Positions 7,534-15,575 are shown, numbered from the stretch's first letter. The stretch is 33,443 nt of DNA from an uncultured Lachnospiraceae bacterium (GCA_902799015.1 CADBZI010000021.1:1-33443), one strand, 5' to 3'. Notes: generated from the sequence alone by a model not told the origin. A program made the numbers and translations.

Positions 7534-8391
7534 ATGGCATTCGAAAAGTGTATCGACATTATCAAGCATGCACAGAGATCAAACACATCCGTGTTCGCAG
7601 TAAACTGTTTTGATTACAATACTGTCAAGGGAGTGATCTACGCGGCGGAGGAGACGGCAACGCCTGTACTGGTTCAGCTGTTTCCGGGACATGCATCACA
7701 GTGGAAGGTTACCAGCATTGAAGGCTTTGCTGCGATCACAAAACAGCTCGCTTCTGAGGTGAAGACGCCGATCGGACTGCACCTGGATCATTGCTATACC
7801 TATGAAGAGATTCGTAGAGCTGCAGACGCAGGCTTTACTTCGGTCATGTTTGACGGCTCCGAACTTTCTCTGGAGGAAAATGCACAGAAGACGAAGGTAA
7901 TCGCTGACGAGATGCACGCAAGAGGGATCGCGGTTGAGGGCGAGATCGGACACGTCGGACTTGCCGCAGAGGATGCAGGGTCTGATCTTGATCTGTATAC
8001 CAAGCCCGAGGCGGCAAAACAGTTCTATGCGGAGTCAGGCGTCGATCTGCTTGCGATCGCGATCGGAAATGCGCATGGTTTCTATAAGGGAACACCGCAT
8101 CTGGACATCGACCGCCTCGATGCGATTCATGCAGCGACGGAGGGTCTTGCTCTGGTATTGCACGGCGGAAGCGGTATTCCGGATGATCAGCTGGAGGTCG
8201 CCTTCTCCAGAGGCATCAATAAGTTCAATTACGGAACCAACTATCTCTGGACTTACTATAAGGCACTTGCCGGATTCGTAAAGGATCATGAGAAGGAAGA
8301 CTACGCGGATGTCCTTGATATGTCGATCCCGGCACAGAATGTGCTGATTGAGCATATGAAGGAGCGCTTCCATCTTTGCCACTTTGCATAA
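7534..8391 (+). CDS. Class II fructose-bisphosphate-type aldolase
   Basis: The 285-residue protein is a zinc-dependent aldolase that splits a ketose (bis)phosphate into dihydroxyacetone phosphate and an aldehyde. Family motifs are complete: GLHLDHC with Asp85 as catalytic acid and His86 as zinc ligand, EGEIGHVG near 135-142, the second zinc ligand in IGNAHGFYKGTP (His181), the third in LHGGSGI (His210), and a phosphate-binding FNYGTNYLW region. AAAGGAG precedes the ATG. Relatives act on fructose-1,6-bisphosphate, tagatose-1,6-bisphosphate or other sugar phosphates. With the PfkB kinase and importer upstream, a role in a dedicated sugar pathway is likelier than central glycolysis, but this is inference. 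Confidence 0.88.
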   Translation: MAFEKCIDIIKHAQRSNTSVFAVNCFDYNTVKGVIYAAEETATPVLVQLFPGHASQWKVTSIEGFAAITKQLASEVKTPIGLHLDHCYTYEEIRRAADAGFTSVMFDGSELSLEENAQKTKVIADEMHARGIAVEGEIGHVGLAAEDAGSDLDLYTKPEAAKQFYAESGVDLLAIAIGNAHGFYKGTPHLDIDRLDAIHAATEGLALVLHGGSGIPDDQLEVAFSRGINKFNYGTNYLWTYYKALAGFVKDHEKEDYADVLDMSIPAQNVLIEHMKERFHLCHFA

Positions 8392-8502
8392 GAGGATTGC
8401 GGATTGACGTTCACCGTCTTGTGAGACAGAGTCGCTTCCGGTGAAGTGCAAAGGCATGGACGGGCTGGCAGGAGCAGATCGGCAGGAATAGGAGAGAACC
8501 CT

Positions 8503-8557
8503 GAGAGGATGCAGGTATGGATACGAGAGTTTGCGTGCCTGTGTCCTCTCGCTTTTT
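8503..8557 (+). terminator. Intrinsic terminator after the aldolase gene
   Basis: GAGAGGA and CAGG (8503-8515) pair with CCTG and TCCTCTC (8538-8550) across a two-base internal mismatch, with a loop of about 22 bases, followed by GCTTTTT. The preceding ~110 bases after the aldolase stop contain no recognised gene. Confidence 0.75.
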
Positions 8558-8668
8558 AGCGGCATGTGCAGTGGACGTTCAGACGGAAATGATCGAGAGG
8601 TATCCTAAAGATTATTTCGGCTGGCATCTGCCATGAAACAGGAAACAGATCATATAGAGAGGAACGAT

Positions 8669-10321
8669 ATGAGTAAGTATACACTGGGAATTGACTATGG
8701 CACTCTCAGCGCGCGGACCGTTCTGATGAATTGCGAGGATGGGAGCGTGGCTGCCTCTTCCACAAAAGCTTATCCCCATGCGGTGATGGACCGGCAGCTG
8801 CCTGACGGGACGCCTCTGGGAGCCGGATGGGCTTTGGAGGATGCGGAAGACTATGTTCTTGCGCTGAAAGAAACCGTAAGGAATGTGATGAGGGAATCCG
8901 GAGTTCCGAAAGAAGATGTGATCGGCCTGTCGATTGACTTTACGTCCTGCACAGTCGTTGCGGCAGATGAGCAGAAGAGAGCCCTCAGCAGTCTCACGCA
9001 ATTCAGGCCGAACCCCCATGCCTGGGTCAAACTGTGGAAGCATCATGGGGCACAGGCGCAGGCGGACGAGATCAATGAACTGCTGACAAGGAAAGGATTG
9101 ATCGATGACCCGCGCTACGGCGGGGCCATTTCCCCGGAACTCCTTCTGCCGAAGGTACTGCAGGTCCTCCGGGAAGCACCGGAGATCTATCAGGCAGCCT
9201 ATGTATTTCTTGAGGCAGGAGACTGGCTGACATGGAATCTGACAGGAGAATTGAAGCGTTCCGGCAATATGGCAGCCTATAAGGCAATGTGGACACCGGA
9301 AGACGGATATATCTCAAAGGATCTGCTGCTGGAACTGGATCCAGGACTGGACAATCTGATCGAGGAGAAGCTGCGCGGCCAGATCTGCCCGGCAGGAGGA
9401 TGCATCGGACATCTCACACAGGAGTGGGCAAAGGAGCTTGGCCTCATGCCCGGGATCGCGATCGGCGCGAGCATCATTGATTCCCATGCTGGAATGCCCG
9501 GCAGCGGGATCTGCAGGAAGGGACAGATGATGCTGGTACTTGGAACCTCCAGTGTGGAGCTTCTGTTATCAGATCAGCCTTATGCAGCGCACGGTGTTGT
9601 GGGTGCAGTCAAAGGGGCGATTATGCCTGGGTATTATTCGCTCGAGGCGGGGATTGCCGCGATCGGAGATATGTACGGGTGGTTTGCCGATGGCTATGTA
9701 CCTTCCGCTTATGAGAAAGAAGCGGCTCAGAAAGGTCAGAACCTTCATCAGCTGCTCTCTGAGAAAGCGGCTCTCCTTGCACCGGGAGAGTCGGGCCTTC
9801 TGGCACTCGACTGGTGGAACGGAAACAAGACACCTTATGTCAATGGAGACCTTTCGGGTGTTTTGATTGGCCTGACCCTCCAGACAAAACCGGAGGAAAT
9901 CTACAGGGCGCTGATCGAAGCTACGGCATATGGCACGCGGATGATCATGGAGGAATTCATGAAATCCGGTGCTCAGGTGGATGAAGTCATCGTGAGCGGA
10001 GGGATACCCGAGAAGAATCCGCTGGTGCTTCGCATCTTCACCGACGTGCTGAACCGGCCTGTAAAGATCTCTGCTTCTGATCAGACAGCGGCACTGGGCA
10101 GCGCGATGTACGCAGCCGCGGCAGCAGGAAAAGAAGCAGGCGGATATGAGAGTGTAGCCGAAGCCGCACAGGCACTCGCCAGACTGAAGGAAGAAGTGTA
10201 CCTGCCGGATGCGGCACATGCTCAGACATACGATCAGCTGTTCTCACTCTATTGTGAACTGGCAGGGCTCTTTGATCCGAAGAAGACGAGAATCTTGTCA
10301 GAGCTTAAGGCGGGACGCTGA
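8669..10321 (+). CDS. araB: Ribulokinase (FGGY family)
   Basis: The 550-residue protein is an FGGY-family kinase of the ribulokinase branch, phosphorylating L-ribulose (and possibly other ketopentoses) with ATP on the way to the pentose phosphate pathway. Visible motifs are the N-terminal GIDYGTLSARTVL, the ligand-binding IGLSIDFTSCTVVAAD, the LGTSSVELLLSD strand and the C-terminal ATP-binding GGIPEKNPLVLRIFTDVLNR followed by DQTAALGSAMYAA. The length fits the family. The ATG at 8669 is preferred over an upstream one at 8633 because GAGAGGA sits at the right distance and the protein then begins MSKYTLGIDYG as relatives do. No araA or araD is in the window. The downstream split transketolase and the GH51 and GH120 enzymes fit pentose use. 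Confidence 0.85.
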   Translation: MSKYTLGIDYGTLSARTVLMNCEDGSVAASSTKAYPHAVMDRQLPDGTPLGAGWALEDAEDYVLALKETVRNVMRESGVPKEDVIGLSIDFTSCTVVAADEQKRALSSLTQFRPNPHAWVKLWKHHGAQAQADEINELLTRKGLIDDPRYGGAISPELLLPKVLQVLREAPEIYQAAYVFLEAGDWLTWNLTGELKRSGNMAAYKAMWTPEDGYISKDLLLELDPGLDNLIEEKLRGQICPAGGCIGHLTQEWAKELGLMPGIAIGASIIDSHAGMPGSGICRKGQMMLVLGTSSVELLLSDQPYAAHGVVGAVKGAIMPGYYSLEAGIAAIGDMYGWFADGYVPSAYEKEAAQKGQNLHQLLSEKAALLAPGESGLLALDWWNGNKTPYVNGDLSGVLIGLTLQTKPEEIYRALIEATAYGTRMIMEEFMKSGAQVDEVIVSGGIPEKNPLVLRIFTDVLNRPVKISASDQTAALGSAMYAAAAAGKEAGGYESVAEAAQALARLKEEVYLPDAAHAQTYDQLFSLYCELAGLFDPKKTRILSELKAGR

Positions 10322-10330
10322 AACACTGCC

Positions 10331-10346
10331 GGCGGGAACCCCCGCC
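10331..10346 (+). terminator. GC-rich hairpin directly after ribulokinase
   Basis: GGCGGG (10331-10336) pairs with CCCGCC (10341-10346) around AACC, nine bases after the araB stop. There is no T-tract, so it is a weak terminator or RNA 3'-end stabiliser. Confidence 0.4.
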
Positions 10347-10371
10347 AGCATCACGCACCGGGAGAGTCAGA

Positions 10372-10411
10372 AGGCGGGGGAAGCATGATCGGTATCATGC
10401 TTCCCCCGCCT
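10372..10411. terminator. Perfect 18-bp inverted repeat between convergent genes
   Basis: Bases 10372-10389 pair without mismatch with 10394-10411 around a CGGT loop. It lies between the plus-strand ribulokinase gene and the minus-strand transketolase gene, where a shared bidirectional terminator is expected. Neither side has a proper T-tract, which is unusual for an intrinsic terminator. Confidence 0.65.
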
Positions 10412-10452
10412 GAATTGCTGATGATCAAGAAAACAATTGATCAAGAACCGAA

Positions 10453-11400
10453 TTACTTCCTCGCAATTGCCTTCTTCGCGTTTGCAGCGATGTTCTCCGG
10501 TGTCAGGCCGAAGTGCTCCAGAAGATCATTCGGATGACCGGAATGTCCGAAGCAATCGTTCACGCCGACTCTCTGAAGCGGAACCAGGCACTCATCCGTC
10601 AGAACCTCGGAAACTGCACTGCCGAGACCGCCGATGATGTTGTGTTCTTCCGCGGTTACGATCGCGCCGGTTTCTTTGGCTGCCTTGACGATGATCTCAC
10701 GGTCGATCGGCTTGATGGTTGCCATGTCGATGACGCGGGCGGAGATGCCTTCCGCAGCAAGCAGATCCGCAGCCTTAAGGGTTCTCTGCACCATCAGACC
10801 GCAGGCAATCAGTGTTACGTCAGAGCCGTCGCGAAGCTGGCAGCCCTTGCCGATCTCGAAGGAGTAGCCCGGGATATCGCCGGTTACAGATTCAACCGCC
10901 GGGCGTCCGGTACGGAAATAGACCGGGCCCTTATAATCGAGCATTGCTTTTACCGCAAGACGGGTCTCGTTGTCGTCGCAGGGGCAGATCACAGTCATGC
11001 CCGGGATTGTGCGCATGAGGCTCATGTCTTCCAGTGCCTGGTGCGTGGCACCGTCTTCGCCGACGGTCAGGCCGGCGTGGCTGCCGACAACCTTGACGTT
11101 CAGTCCCGGATAGCACACATCATTGCGGACCTGGTCATAGACACGGCCCGCCGCGAAGATCGCGAAGGTGTGAACCAGAGAGGTTGCGCCGCAGGTCGCG
11201 AAGCCGGCACCGATGTTAACCATGTTGGCTTCCGCAATACCGATGTTGAAGAAACGTTCCGGATACTTCTCCGCGAAGTACATGCTCATCGTGCAGGACT
11301 TCAGATCCGAGTCAAATACGTAAATGTCGCTGCGGTCCCCAAACTCAGCAAGAGCGCGTCCATACGCGACACGTGTCGAAATATTCTCGCCCATTCTCAT
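10453..11400 (-). CDS. Transketolase, C-terminal subunit
   Basis: The 315-residue protein carries the pyrimidine-binding and C-terminal domains of transketolase as a separate subunit. It begins with RVAYGRALAEFGDRSDIYVF and holds IGIAEANMVNIGAGFA (containing the Glu that activates thiamine diphosphate), AGLTVGEDGATHQALEDM and the C-terminal EEHNIIGGLGSAV. Its start overlaps the stop of the N-terminal subunit gene by four bases (ATGA), so the two are translationally coupled and form one enzyme. Transketolase moves two-carbon units between sugar phosphates in the non-oxidative pentose phosphate pathway. Split transketolases are common in Clostridia. Confidence 0.93.
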   Translation of the reverse strand: MRMGENISTRVAYGRALAEFGDRSDIYVFDSDLKSCTMSMYFAEKYPERFFNIGIAEANMVNIGAGFATCGATSLVHTFAIFAAGRVYDQVRNDVCYPGLNVKVVGSHAGLTVGEDGATHQALEDMSLMRTIPGMTVICPCDDNETRLAVKAMLDYKGPVYFRTGRPAVESVTGDIPGYSFEIGKGCQLRDGSDVTLIACGLMVQRTLKAADLLAAEGISARVIDMATIKPIDREIIVKAAKETGAIVTAEEHNIIGGLGSAVSEVLTDECLVPLQRVGVNDCFGHSGHPNDLLEHFGLTPENIAANAKKAIARK

Positions 11401-12236
11401 ACCTCCAGTGAAGCAATCCTGTCATCAAGTTCCTTAATTGCCTGCTCATACTCCTCCGGAGTCGGCTGGCCGCCATGGAAGCGTGCGGTATCTTCGAAAA
11501 TGGAGACACCGGCACCCTTTGTGGTATGGGCTACAATCATGGTCGGCTTGTCCAGGCACTTCTTCGCTTCATCAATCGCATTTGCGATCTCTTCCACATC
11601 CTGTCCGTTAACATTGATGACATTCCAGTTGAATGCGCGGAACTTCTCATCAATCGGATTCGGATCCATGACCTCGCTCAGGCGTCCGTCCAGCTGAATC
11701 TTATTGTTATCGACAAATGCAATCAGGTTATTGACCTTGTAGAAGCCGGCACACATTGCAGCTTCCCAGATCTGTCCTTCCTCGATCTCGCCGTCGCCCA
11801 TAATCGCGTGGACATAGTTGTTGATGTGATTGGCCTTGGCATACATTGCCATACCGAGCGCGACAGACAGTCCCTGGCCAAGAGATCCGCCGGACATATC
11901 CACGCCGGGAACGTGGATCTCAACATGACCGGAAAGATCACTGTCGATCTGGCGGAAGGTTTTCAGATGCTCCAGCGGGAAGAAGCCTTTCAGTGCCAGT
12001 GTCGCGTATGTGACGGGCGAGCAGTGGCCCTTCGACACGACCAGACGGTCACGGTCGGGCTTATCCGGGTTCTTCGGGTCTACATTCATGGCCTTGAAGT
12101 AAAGGACCGCCATGATGTCTGCCATCGAGAAAGAACCGCCGATGTGACCGGATCCGGCTGTATGGATGGTCTCAAGAGCGGTTTTTCTGATGGTAGCTGC
12201 CATCAGCTCCAGTTTCCTTTTCTCATCAGTAAGCAT
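11397..12236 (-). CDS. Transketolase, N-terminal subunit
   Basis: The 279-residue protein is the thiamine diphosphate-binding half of a split transketolase. It shows AGSGHIGGSFSMADIMAVLY near residues 27-46, SKGHCSPVTYATLAL, GSLGQGLSVALGMA, and the cofactor/Mg motif MGDGEIEEGQIWEAA followed by the Asn of FVDNNKIQLDG. AAGGAG precedes the ATG on the minus strand. It is the first gene of a two-gene minus-strand operon divergent from pta, sharing a 436-base intergenic region. Its product pairs with the downstream C-terminal subunit. Length and motifs are normal for the family. Confidence 0.93.
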   Translation of the reverse strand: MLTDEKRKLELMAATIRKTALETIHTAGSGHIGGSFSMADIMAVLYFKAMNVDPKNPDKPDRDRLVVSKGHCSPVTYATLALKGFFPLEHLKTFRQIDSDLSGHVEIHVPGVDMSGGSLGQGLSVALGMAMYAKANHINNYVHAIMGDGEIEEGQIWEAAMCAGFYKVNNLIAFVDNNKIQLDGRLSEVMDPNPIDEKFRAFNWNVINVNGQDVEEIANAIDEAKKCLDKPTMIVAHTTKGAGVSIFEDTARFHGGQPTPEEYEQAIKELDDRIASLEV

Positions 12237-12295
12237 ATTCTCTCCTTACACTTCAGAATAAAACAACAGGCTGCAAAAAAGTTGACAGGTTACAC

Positions 12296-12312
12296 GTACA
12301 AAATGCTTGTAC
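12296..12312. promoter_or_regulatory. Inverted repeat upstream of the transketolase operon
   Basis: GTACAA (12296-12301) and TTGTAC (12307-12312) form a perfect six-base inverted repeat with a five-base spacer, about 60 bases upstream of the transketolase start. The spacing fits a dimeric regulator; the regulator is unknown. Confidence 0.4.
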
Positions 12313-12453
12313 AAACAAAAATCCGCATATACTTTAACAGTAAAACTTAAGGAAATCAAGTGCGCTGAAACAGAATTCCGGACGCTGTACATAGAATCGG
12401 AATTCCGGGCGATTTTCGCAAATTGAGAAGTTGCGGACAACCCTCTTTTTCGC

Positions 12454-12482
12454 TTGTCCTTCCTTAGTCGGAACGCTATAAT
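12454..12482 (+). promoter_or_regulatory. Sigma-70-type promoter for pta
   Basis: TTGTCC (12454-12459) and perfect TATAAT (12477-12482) are separated by 17 bases. The transcript would start near 12489 and carry a leader of about 185 bases. Confidence 0.75.
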
Positions 12483-12495
12483 GGTTAAAGATGTG

Positions 12496-12612
12496 CTGCA
12501 CCGCTGTCCCGCCTGGCGGGGTGACCGGCCTGATCTGCCGGCTGAGATGTGTAATTCCATCTGCTGACCTGCAGAGCGGTGAGGCTGATGGCGCCTGGAA
12601 AGGCCGGTGCAG
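12496..12612 (+). ncRNA. Structured 5' leader of pta, candidate cis-regulatory RNA
   Basis: CTGCACCG (12496-12503) is perfectly complementary to CGGTGCAG (12605-12612), closing a domain of about 100 bases. Inside are three local hairpins: CCCG with CGGG (12508-12511 and 12517-12520), CCGGC with GCCGG (12525-12529 and 12537-12541) and AGATG with CATCT (12545-12549 and 12558-12562). The arrangement is a multi-branched junction placed between the promoter and the pta start. I do not match it to a known riboswitch class. Fold energy and conservation were not computed. Confidence 0.4.
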
Positions 12613-12631
12613 GATACGATAATCATTATAA

Positions 12632-12646
12632 CTGTCAAACTGACAG
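12632..12646. promoter_or_regulatory. 15-base palindrome just upstream of the pta ribosome binding site
   Basis: CTGTCA (12632-12637) and TGACAG (12641-12646) flank AAC. In RNA this is a small hairpin ten bases before AAAGGAG; in DNA it has the shape of an operator. It may couple the leader fold to translation. Confidence 0.35.
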
Positions 12647-12672
12647 AAGCCCCGGAAAGGAGATTGATTGGT

Positions 12673-13668
12673 ATGAGTTTCATCGATGACATCAAAGCAC
12701 AGGCGAAGAAGGATAAGAAGACAATTGTACTGCCGGAGTACATGGACAGCAGAACCTATGAGGCTGCCGTGAAGATTGCGAAGGAAGAGATTGCCAATGT
12801 TGTTCTGATCGGAACACCGGAGGAGATTGCCGCGAATAAGGGTGACTATGATCTGACCGGCATCACCGTAATCGATCCGAAGACAGATCCGAACCGTCAG
12901 AAGTACATCGATAAGTTTGTCGAGCTGCGTGCAAAGAAGGGTATGACGCCCGAGAAGGCAGAAGAGCAGATGATGAGCGATTATATGTACTATGCCTGCC
13001 TGATGTGCAAGTGTGGAGACGCAGACGGTGCCGTGTCCGGCGCGTGCCATTCCACGGGCAATACGATCCGTCCGGCGCTTCAGCTGCTCAAGACCAAGCC
13101 CGGCATCAGCAGCGTATCCGGATTCTTCGTCATGGATGTTCCGGATTGCGAGTTCGGAGAGAACGGGAAGTTCGTCTTTGCGGACTGCGCCGTGAACGTA
13201 GACTTTGATTCACAGAAACTTGCGGAGATTGCCATCCTGTCCGCCCAGTCCTTTGAAGCCTTCATCGGAAAGGAAGCAAAGGTTGCAATGCTTTCCTATT
13301 CAACCAAGGGCAGCGCGAAGCATGATGATGTCACGAAGGTCGCCGAAGCGGTGAAGATCGTGAAGGAAACCCATCCGGAGATCAAGGTGGACGGCGAGCT
13401 GCAGTTTGACGCGGCCATCGTTTCCTCTGTCGCGAAGCTGAAGGCTCCGGACAGTGATGTCGCAGGACATGCGAACACCATTATCTTCCCGAGCCTGGAG
13501 GCGGGAAACATCGGCTACAAGCTGGTGCAGAGACTTGCCAAAGCAGGCGCGTACGGTCCGGTTCTTCAGGGCCTTTCCATGCCGGTCAATGATCTGTCCA
13601 GAGGCTGCTTCGCGGATGATATCGTCGGCGTTGTCGCCATGACGGCAGTGCAGGCGCAGAAGGCCTGA
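12673..13668 (+). CDS. pta: Phosphate acetyltransferase
   Basis: The 331-residue protein is a short-form Pta that converts acetyl-CoA and phosphate to acetyl phosphate and CoA, the first step of acetate fermentation. It begins with KDKKTIVLPEYMDSRTYEAA, contains the family segment GDADGAVSGACHSTGNTIRPAL, VSGFFVMDVP, SYSTKGSAKHDDV and the C-terminal NTIIFPSLEAGNIGYKLVQR. The length is that of the single-domain Clostridia/Bacillus type. The ATG at 12673 is used, with AAAGGAG (12656-12662) upstream. The next gene is acetate kinase, confirming the pathway. Expression may depend on the structured leader. Confidence 0.95.
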   Translation: MSFIDDIKAQAKKDKKTIVLPEYMDSRTYEAAVKIAKEEIANVVLIGTPEEIAANKGDYDLTGITVIDPKTDPNRQKYIDKFVELRAKKGMTPEKAEEQMMSDYMYYACLMCKCGDADGAVSGACHSTGNTIRPALQLLKTKPGISSVSGFFVMDVPDCEFGENGKFVFADCAVNVDFDSQKLAEIAILSAQSFEAFIGKEAKVAMLSYSTKGSAKHDDVTKVAEAVKIVKETHPEIKVDGELQFDAAIVSSVAKLKAPDSDVAGHANTIIFPSLEAGNIGYKLVQRLAKAGAYGPVLQGLSMPVNDLSRGCFADDIVGVVAMTAVQAQKA

Positions 13669-13683
13669 ATTCGCAATGGATGA

Positions 13684-13710
13684 CAGATATGTGAACCAAA
13701 AACATATCTG
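13684..13710 (+). other. Hairpin between pta and ackA
   Basis: CAGATATGT (13684-13692) pairs perfectly with ACATATCTG (13702-13710) around a nine-base loop. No T-tract follows, so it is more likely an mRNA processing or stability element than a terminator. The pta-ackA gap (148 bases) holds no gene. Confidence 0.5.
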
Positions 13711-13816
13711 GATTGGGCGTCTCTTTTCAAATTCGCGGATGGCATACCTGAAAGGAGACGGGGCAGAATAAAGGTATCAACGTAGACTTATAGATTGAGA
13801 AAAGGAGAACACTCGA

Positions 13817-15013
13817 ATGAAAGTACTTGTAGTAAACTGCGGAAGCTCCTCCCTGAAGTATCAGGTGATTGATTCCGATACCGAGCAGATCGAGGCGAAG
13901 GGGCTGTGCGAGCGCATCGGCCTTGACGGACGTCTGGTTTATCAGCCGACCGGCGGCGAGAAGGAGATTACGGAAGCACCGATGCCGACGCACTCCGAGG
14001 CAATCCAGATGGTGCTTGACGCGCTGGTCAATCCAAAGACCGGTGTTCTGAAGAGCCTGGATGAAGTGGAAGCAATCGGACACAGAGTCCTGCATGGCGG
14101 CGCGAAGCTGACAGAATCCGCTCTGGTGAATGACGAAGTCATCGCGGCCATCGAGGAGGCCTCCGACCTCGGCCCGCTGCACAACCCGGCAAACCTGATG
14201 GGCATTCATGCCTGCATGAAGCTGATGCCCGGAAAACCGAATGTTGTCGTCATGGATACCTCCTTCGGCATGACGCTTCCGGCAAAGGCATATCGGTACG
14301 CGATCCCGACCGAGTACTATGAGAAGTATCATATTCGCCGCTACGGCTTCCACGGAACCTCCCACAGCTTTGTCTCAAAGGAGACCATCAAGTATTTGAA
14401 TCTGGATCCGGACAACTCGAAGGTGATCGTAGCCCATCTCGGAAACGGCGCCAGTATCACTGCCGTGAAGAACAGCAAGTGTGTGGATACCTCCATGGGC
14501 GTTACCCCGTTGGAAGGTCTGATTATGGGAACCCGCTCAGGCGACCTGGATCCGGCGATCATCGATTATCTGTGCAGCCATGAGAACCTGACCGCGGCAG
14601 ACATGAACACCATTCTGAATAAGAAGAGCGGTGTTATGGCACTGTCCAATAATCTGAGCTCTGACTTCCGTGATCTGGAGGAAGCGATGGACAACGGCAA
14701 TGAAGCAGCCGGCCTTGCGATCGACGCTTTCTCGTATCGTGTCGCGAAATACATCGGTTCCTACACAGCTGCCATGAACGGCGTGGACGCGATTGCATTT
14801 ACGGGTGGAATCGGTGAGAATGCAGGAATTGTCCGCAAGAAGGTTCTGGAGTATCTCGGATTCCTTGGAATCACCATGGATGAGGAAGCCAACAAGAAGA
14901 GGGGAGAAGCATTCGTGCTGTCCACTCCGGATTCCAAGGTGAAGGTTATCGTGATGCCGACCAATGAAGAGCTGGCGATCTGCCGTGAGACTGTGCGTCT
15001 GACGAAGGGCTGA
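13817..15013 (+). CDS. ackA: Acetate kinase
   Basis: The 398-residue protein makes acetate and ATP from acetyl phosphate and ADP, the energy-yielding partner of Pta. It has the N-terminal phosphate loop VVNCGSSSLKYQ, GHRVLHGGAKLTES, MDTSFGMTLP, the conserved RRYGFHGTSHSFVS, the nucleotide-binding HLGNGASITAVKN, GLIMGTRSGDLDP and the C-terminal FTGGIGENAGIVR. Full family length, with AAAAGGAG before the ATG. The gene lies 148 bases after pta and probably shares its transcript, although a hairpin lies between them. All residues I would look for in the active site (Asn, Arg, Asp and His motifs) appear present. Confidence 0.97.
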   Translation: MKVLVVNCGSSSLKYQVIDSDTEQIEAKGLCERIGLDGRLVYQPTGGEKEITEAPMPTHSEAIQMVLDALVNPKTGVLKSLDEVEAIGHRVLHGGAKLTESALVNDEVIAAIEEASDLGPLHNPANLMGIHACMKLMPGKPNVVVMDTSFGMTLPAKAYRYAIPTEYYEKYHIRRYGFHGTSHSFVSKETIKYLNLDPDNSKVIVAHLGNGASITAVKNSKCVDTSMGVTPLEGLIMGTRSGDLDPAIIDYLCSHENLTAADMNTILNKKSGVMALSNNLSSDFRDLEEAMDNGNEAAGLAIDAFSYRVAKYIGSYTAAMNGVDAIAFTGGIGENAGIVRKKVLEYLGFLGITMDEEANKKRGEAFVLSTPDSKVKVIVMPTNEELAICRETVRLTKG

Positions 15014-15034
15014 GATAGAAAGGGTGTTGGGAAT

Positions 15035-15493
15035 ATGGGTAAGCCGGGAACAAAATGGAAACTGATCTTCAGCATTGTCATGGATGTGGTCCTGTCTGTG
15101 GTCCTGTCGATCTCCGGAACATTGCTGGCACATCAGAAACTTGTTTTCTTTCCGAACCTTGTGAGCAGTATCGCGCTGTGCTTTGTAATTGCTTTTCTTG
15201 TCAGCACGATTATCCCGATCCCGAAGGTTTCAGTAGGATTTGCAGGGCTTTTGCACATCAAGCCGCATACGATGGCGGAAAAGCTGGTGGGAAATATTCC
15301 GGTCAGCCTGCTCTTTACTGTGATTGCAGGCGGCGCGCTTACATTCTTCAATCTGTATATGGCAAAGCATGTGGAACTGTTTCCGCGTGTGTTTCTGGGA
15401 TCGTTCCTTTCGATGTTTGCGATCGTGTTTGTCGTGACATTCTGCATGACCCCCATTGCCGCAGCTGTTGCAAACAGAGCCTGCAGGAGATAG
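15035..15493 (+). CDS. Four-helix membrane protein of unknown function
   Basis: I do not recognise a characterised family. The 152-residue protein has four hydrophobic helices at about residues 10-32, 42-62, 88-110 and 119-141, with basic ends (KPGTKWK, RACRR). Pairs of helices are linked by a polar loop containing HIKPHTMAEK, which gives it the look of a two-fold repeat, as in DUF2798-type small membrane proteins. It starts 21 bases after ackA, with AGAAAGGG nearby, so it is probably cotranscribed with acetate kinase. A role in acetate export or pH homeostasis would be only a guess from context. Confidence 0.7.
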   Translation: MGKPGTKWKLIFSIVMDVVLSVVLSISGTLLAHQKLVFFPNLVSSIALCFVIAFLVSTIIPIPKVSVGFAGLLHIKPHTMAEKLVGNIPVSLLFTVIAGGALTFFNLYMAKHVELFPRVFLGSFLSMFAIVFVVTFCMTPIAAAVANRACRR

Positions 15494-15538
15494 GAAACAG
15501 ACTTGAATCTGTCTTTTGCTCAGATACATGAGCGAATA

Positions 15539-15575
15539 AAAAACTGCCGCATCCAAACCGGGTGCGGCAGTTTTT
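15539..15575. terminator. Bidirectional intrinsic terminator
   Basis: Bases 15539-15554 (AAAAACTGCCGCATCC) pair with 15560-15575 (GGGTGCGGCAGTTTTT) with one T-G pair, and both sides have A/T tracts, so it works in either direction. A smaller hairpin (ACAGA at 15497-15501 with TCTGT at 15508-15512, then CTTTT) precedes it, just after the membrane protein gene. Confidence 0.92.

Noticed and set aside
10513-11697. 394-residue plus-strand frame opposite the transketolase genes
   Set aside because: It lies antisense to two complete transketolase subunits and crosses their coupling junction without any motif of its own.
12282-12310. Plus-strand promoter starting with TTGACA at 12282
   Set aside because: There is no acceptable -10 box 16-19 bases downstream, and a better promoter for pta lies at 12454-12482.
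12520-12600. TPP riboswitch in the pta leader
   Set aside because: GGGGTG, a hairpin and CTGAGAT appear in the right order, but the second half of the THI box (ACCC, the GAACCTGAT-like joint and the P4/P5 sequences) is missing.
12581-12612. Hammerhead ribozyme in the pta leader
   Set aside because: CTGATG and GAAA occur but the full CTGATGA core, the stem II arrangement and CGAAA are not present.
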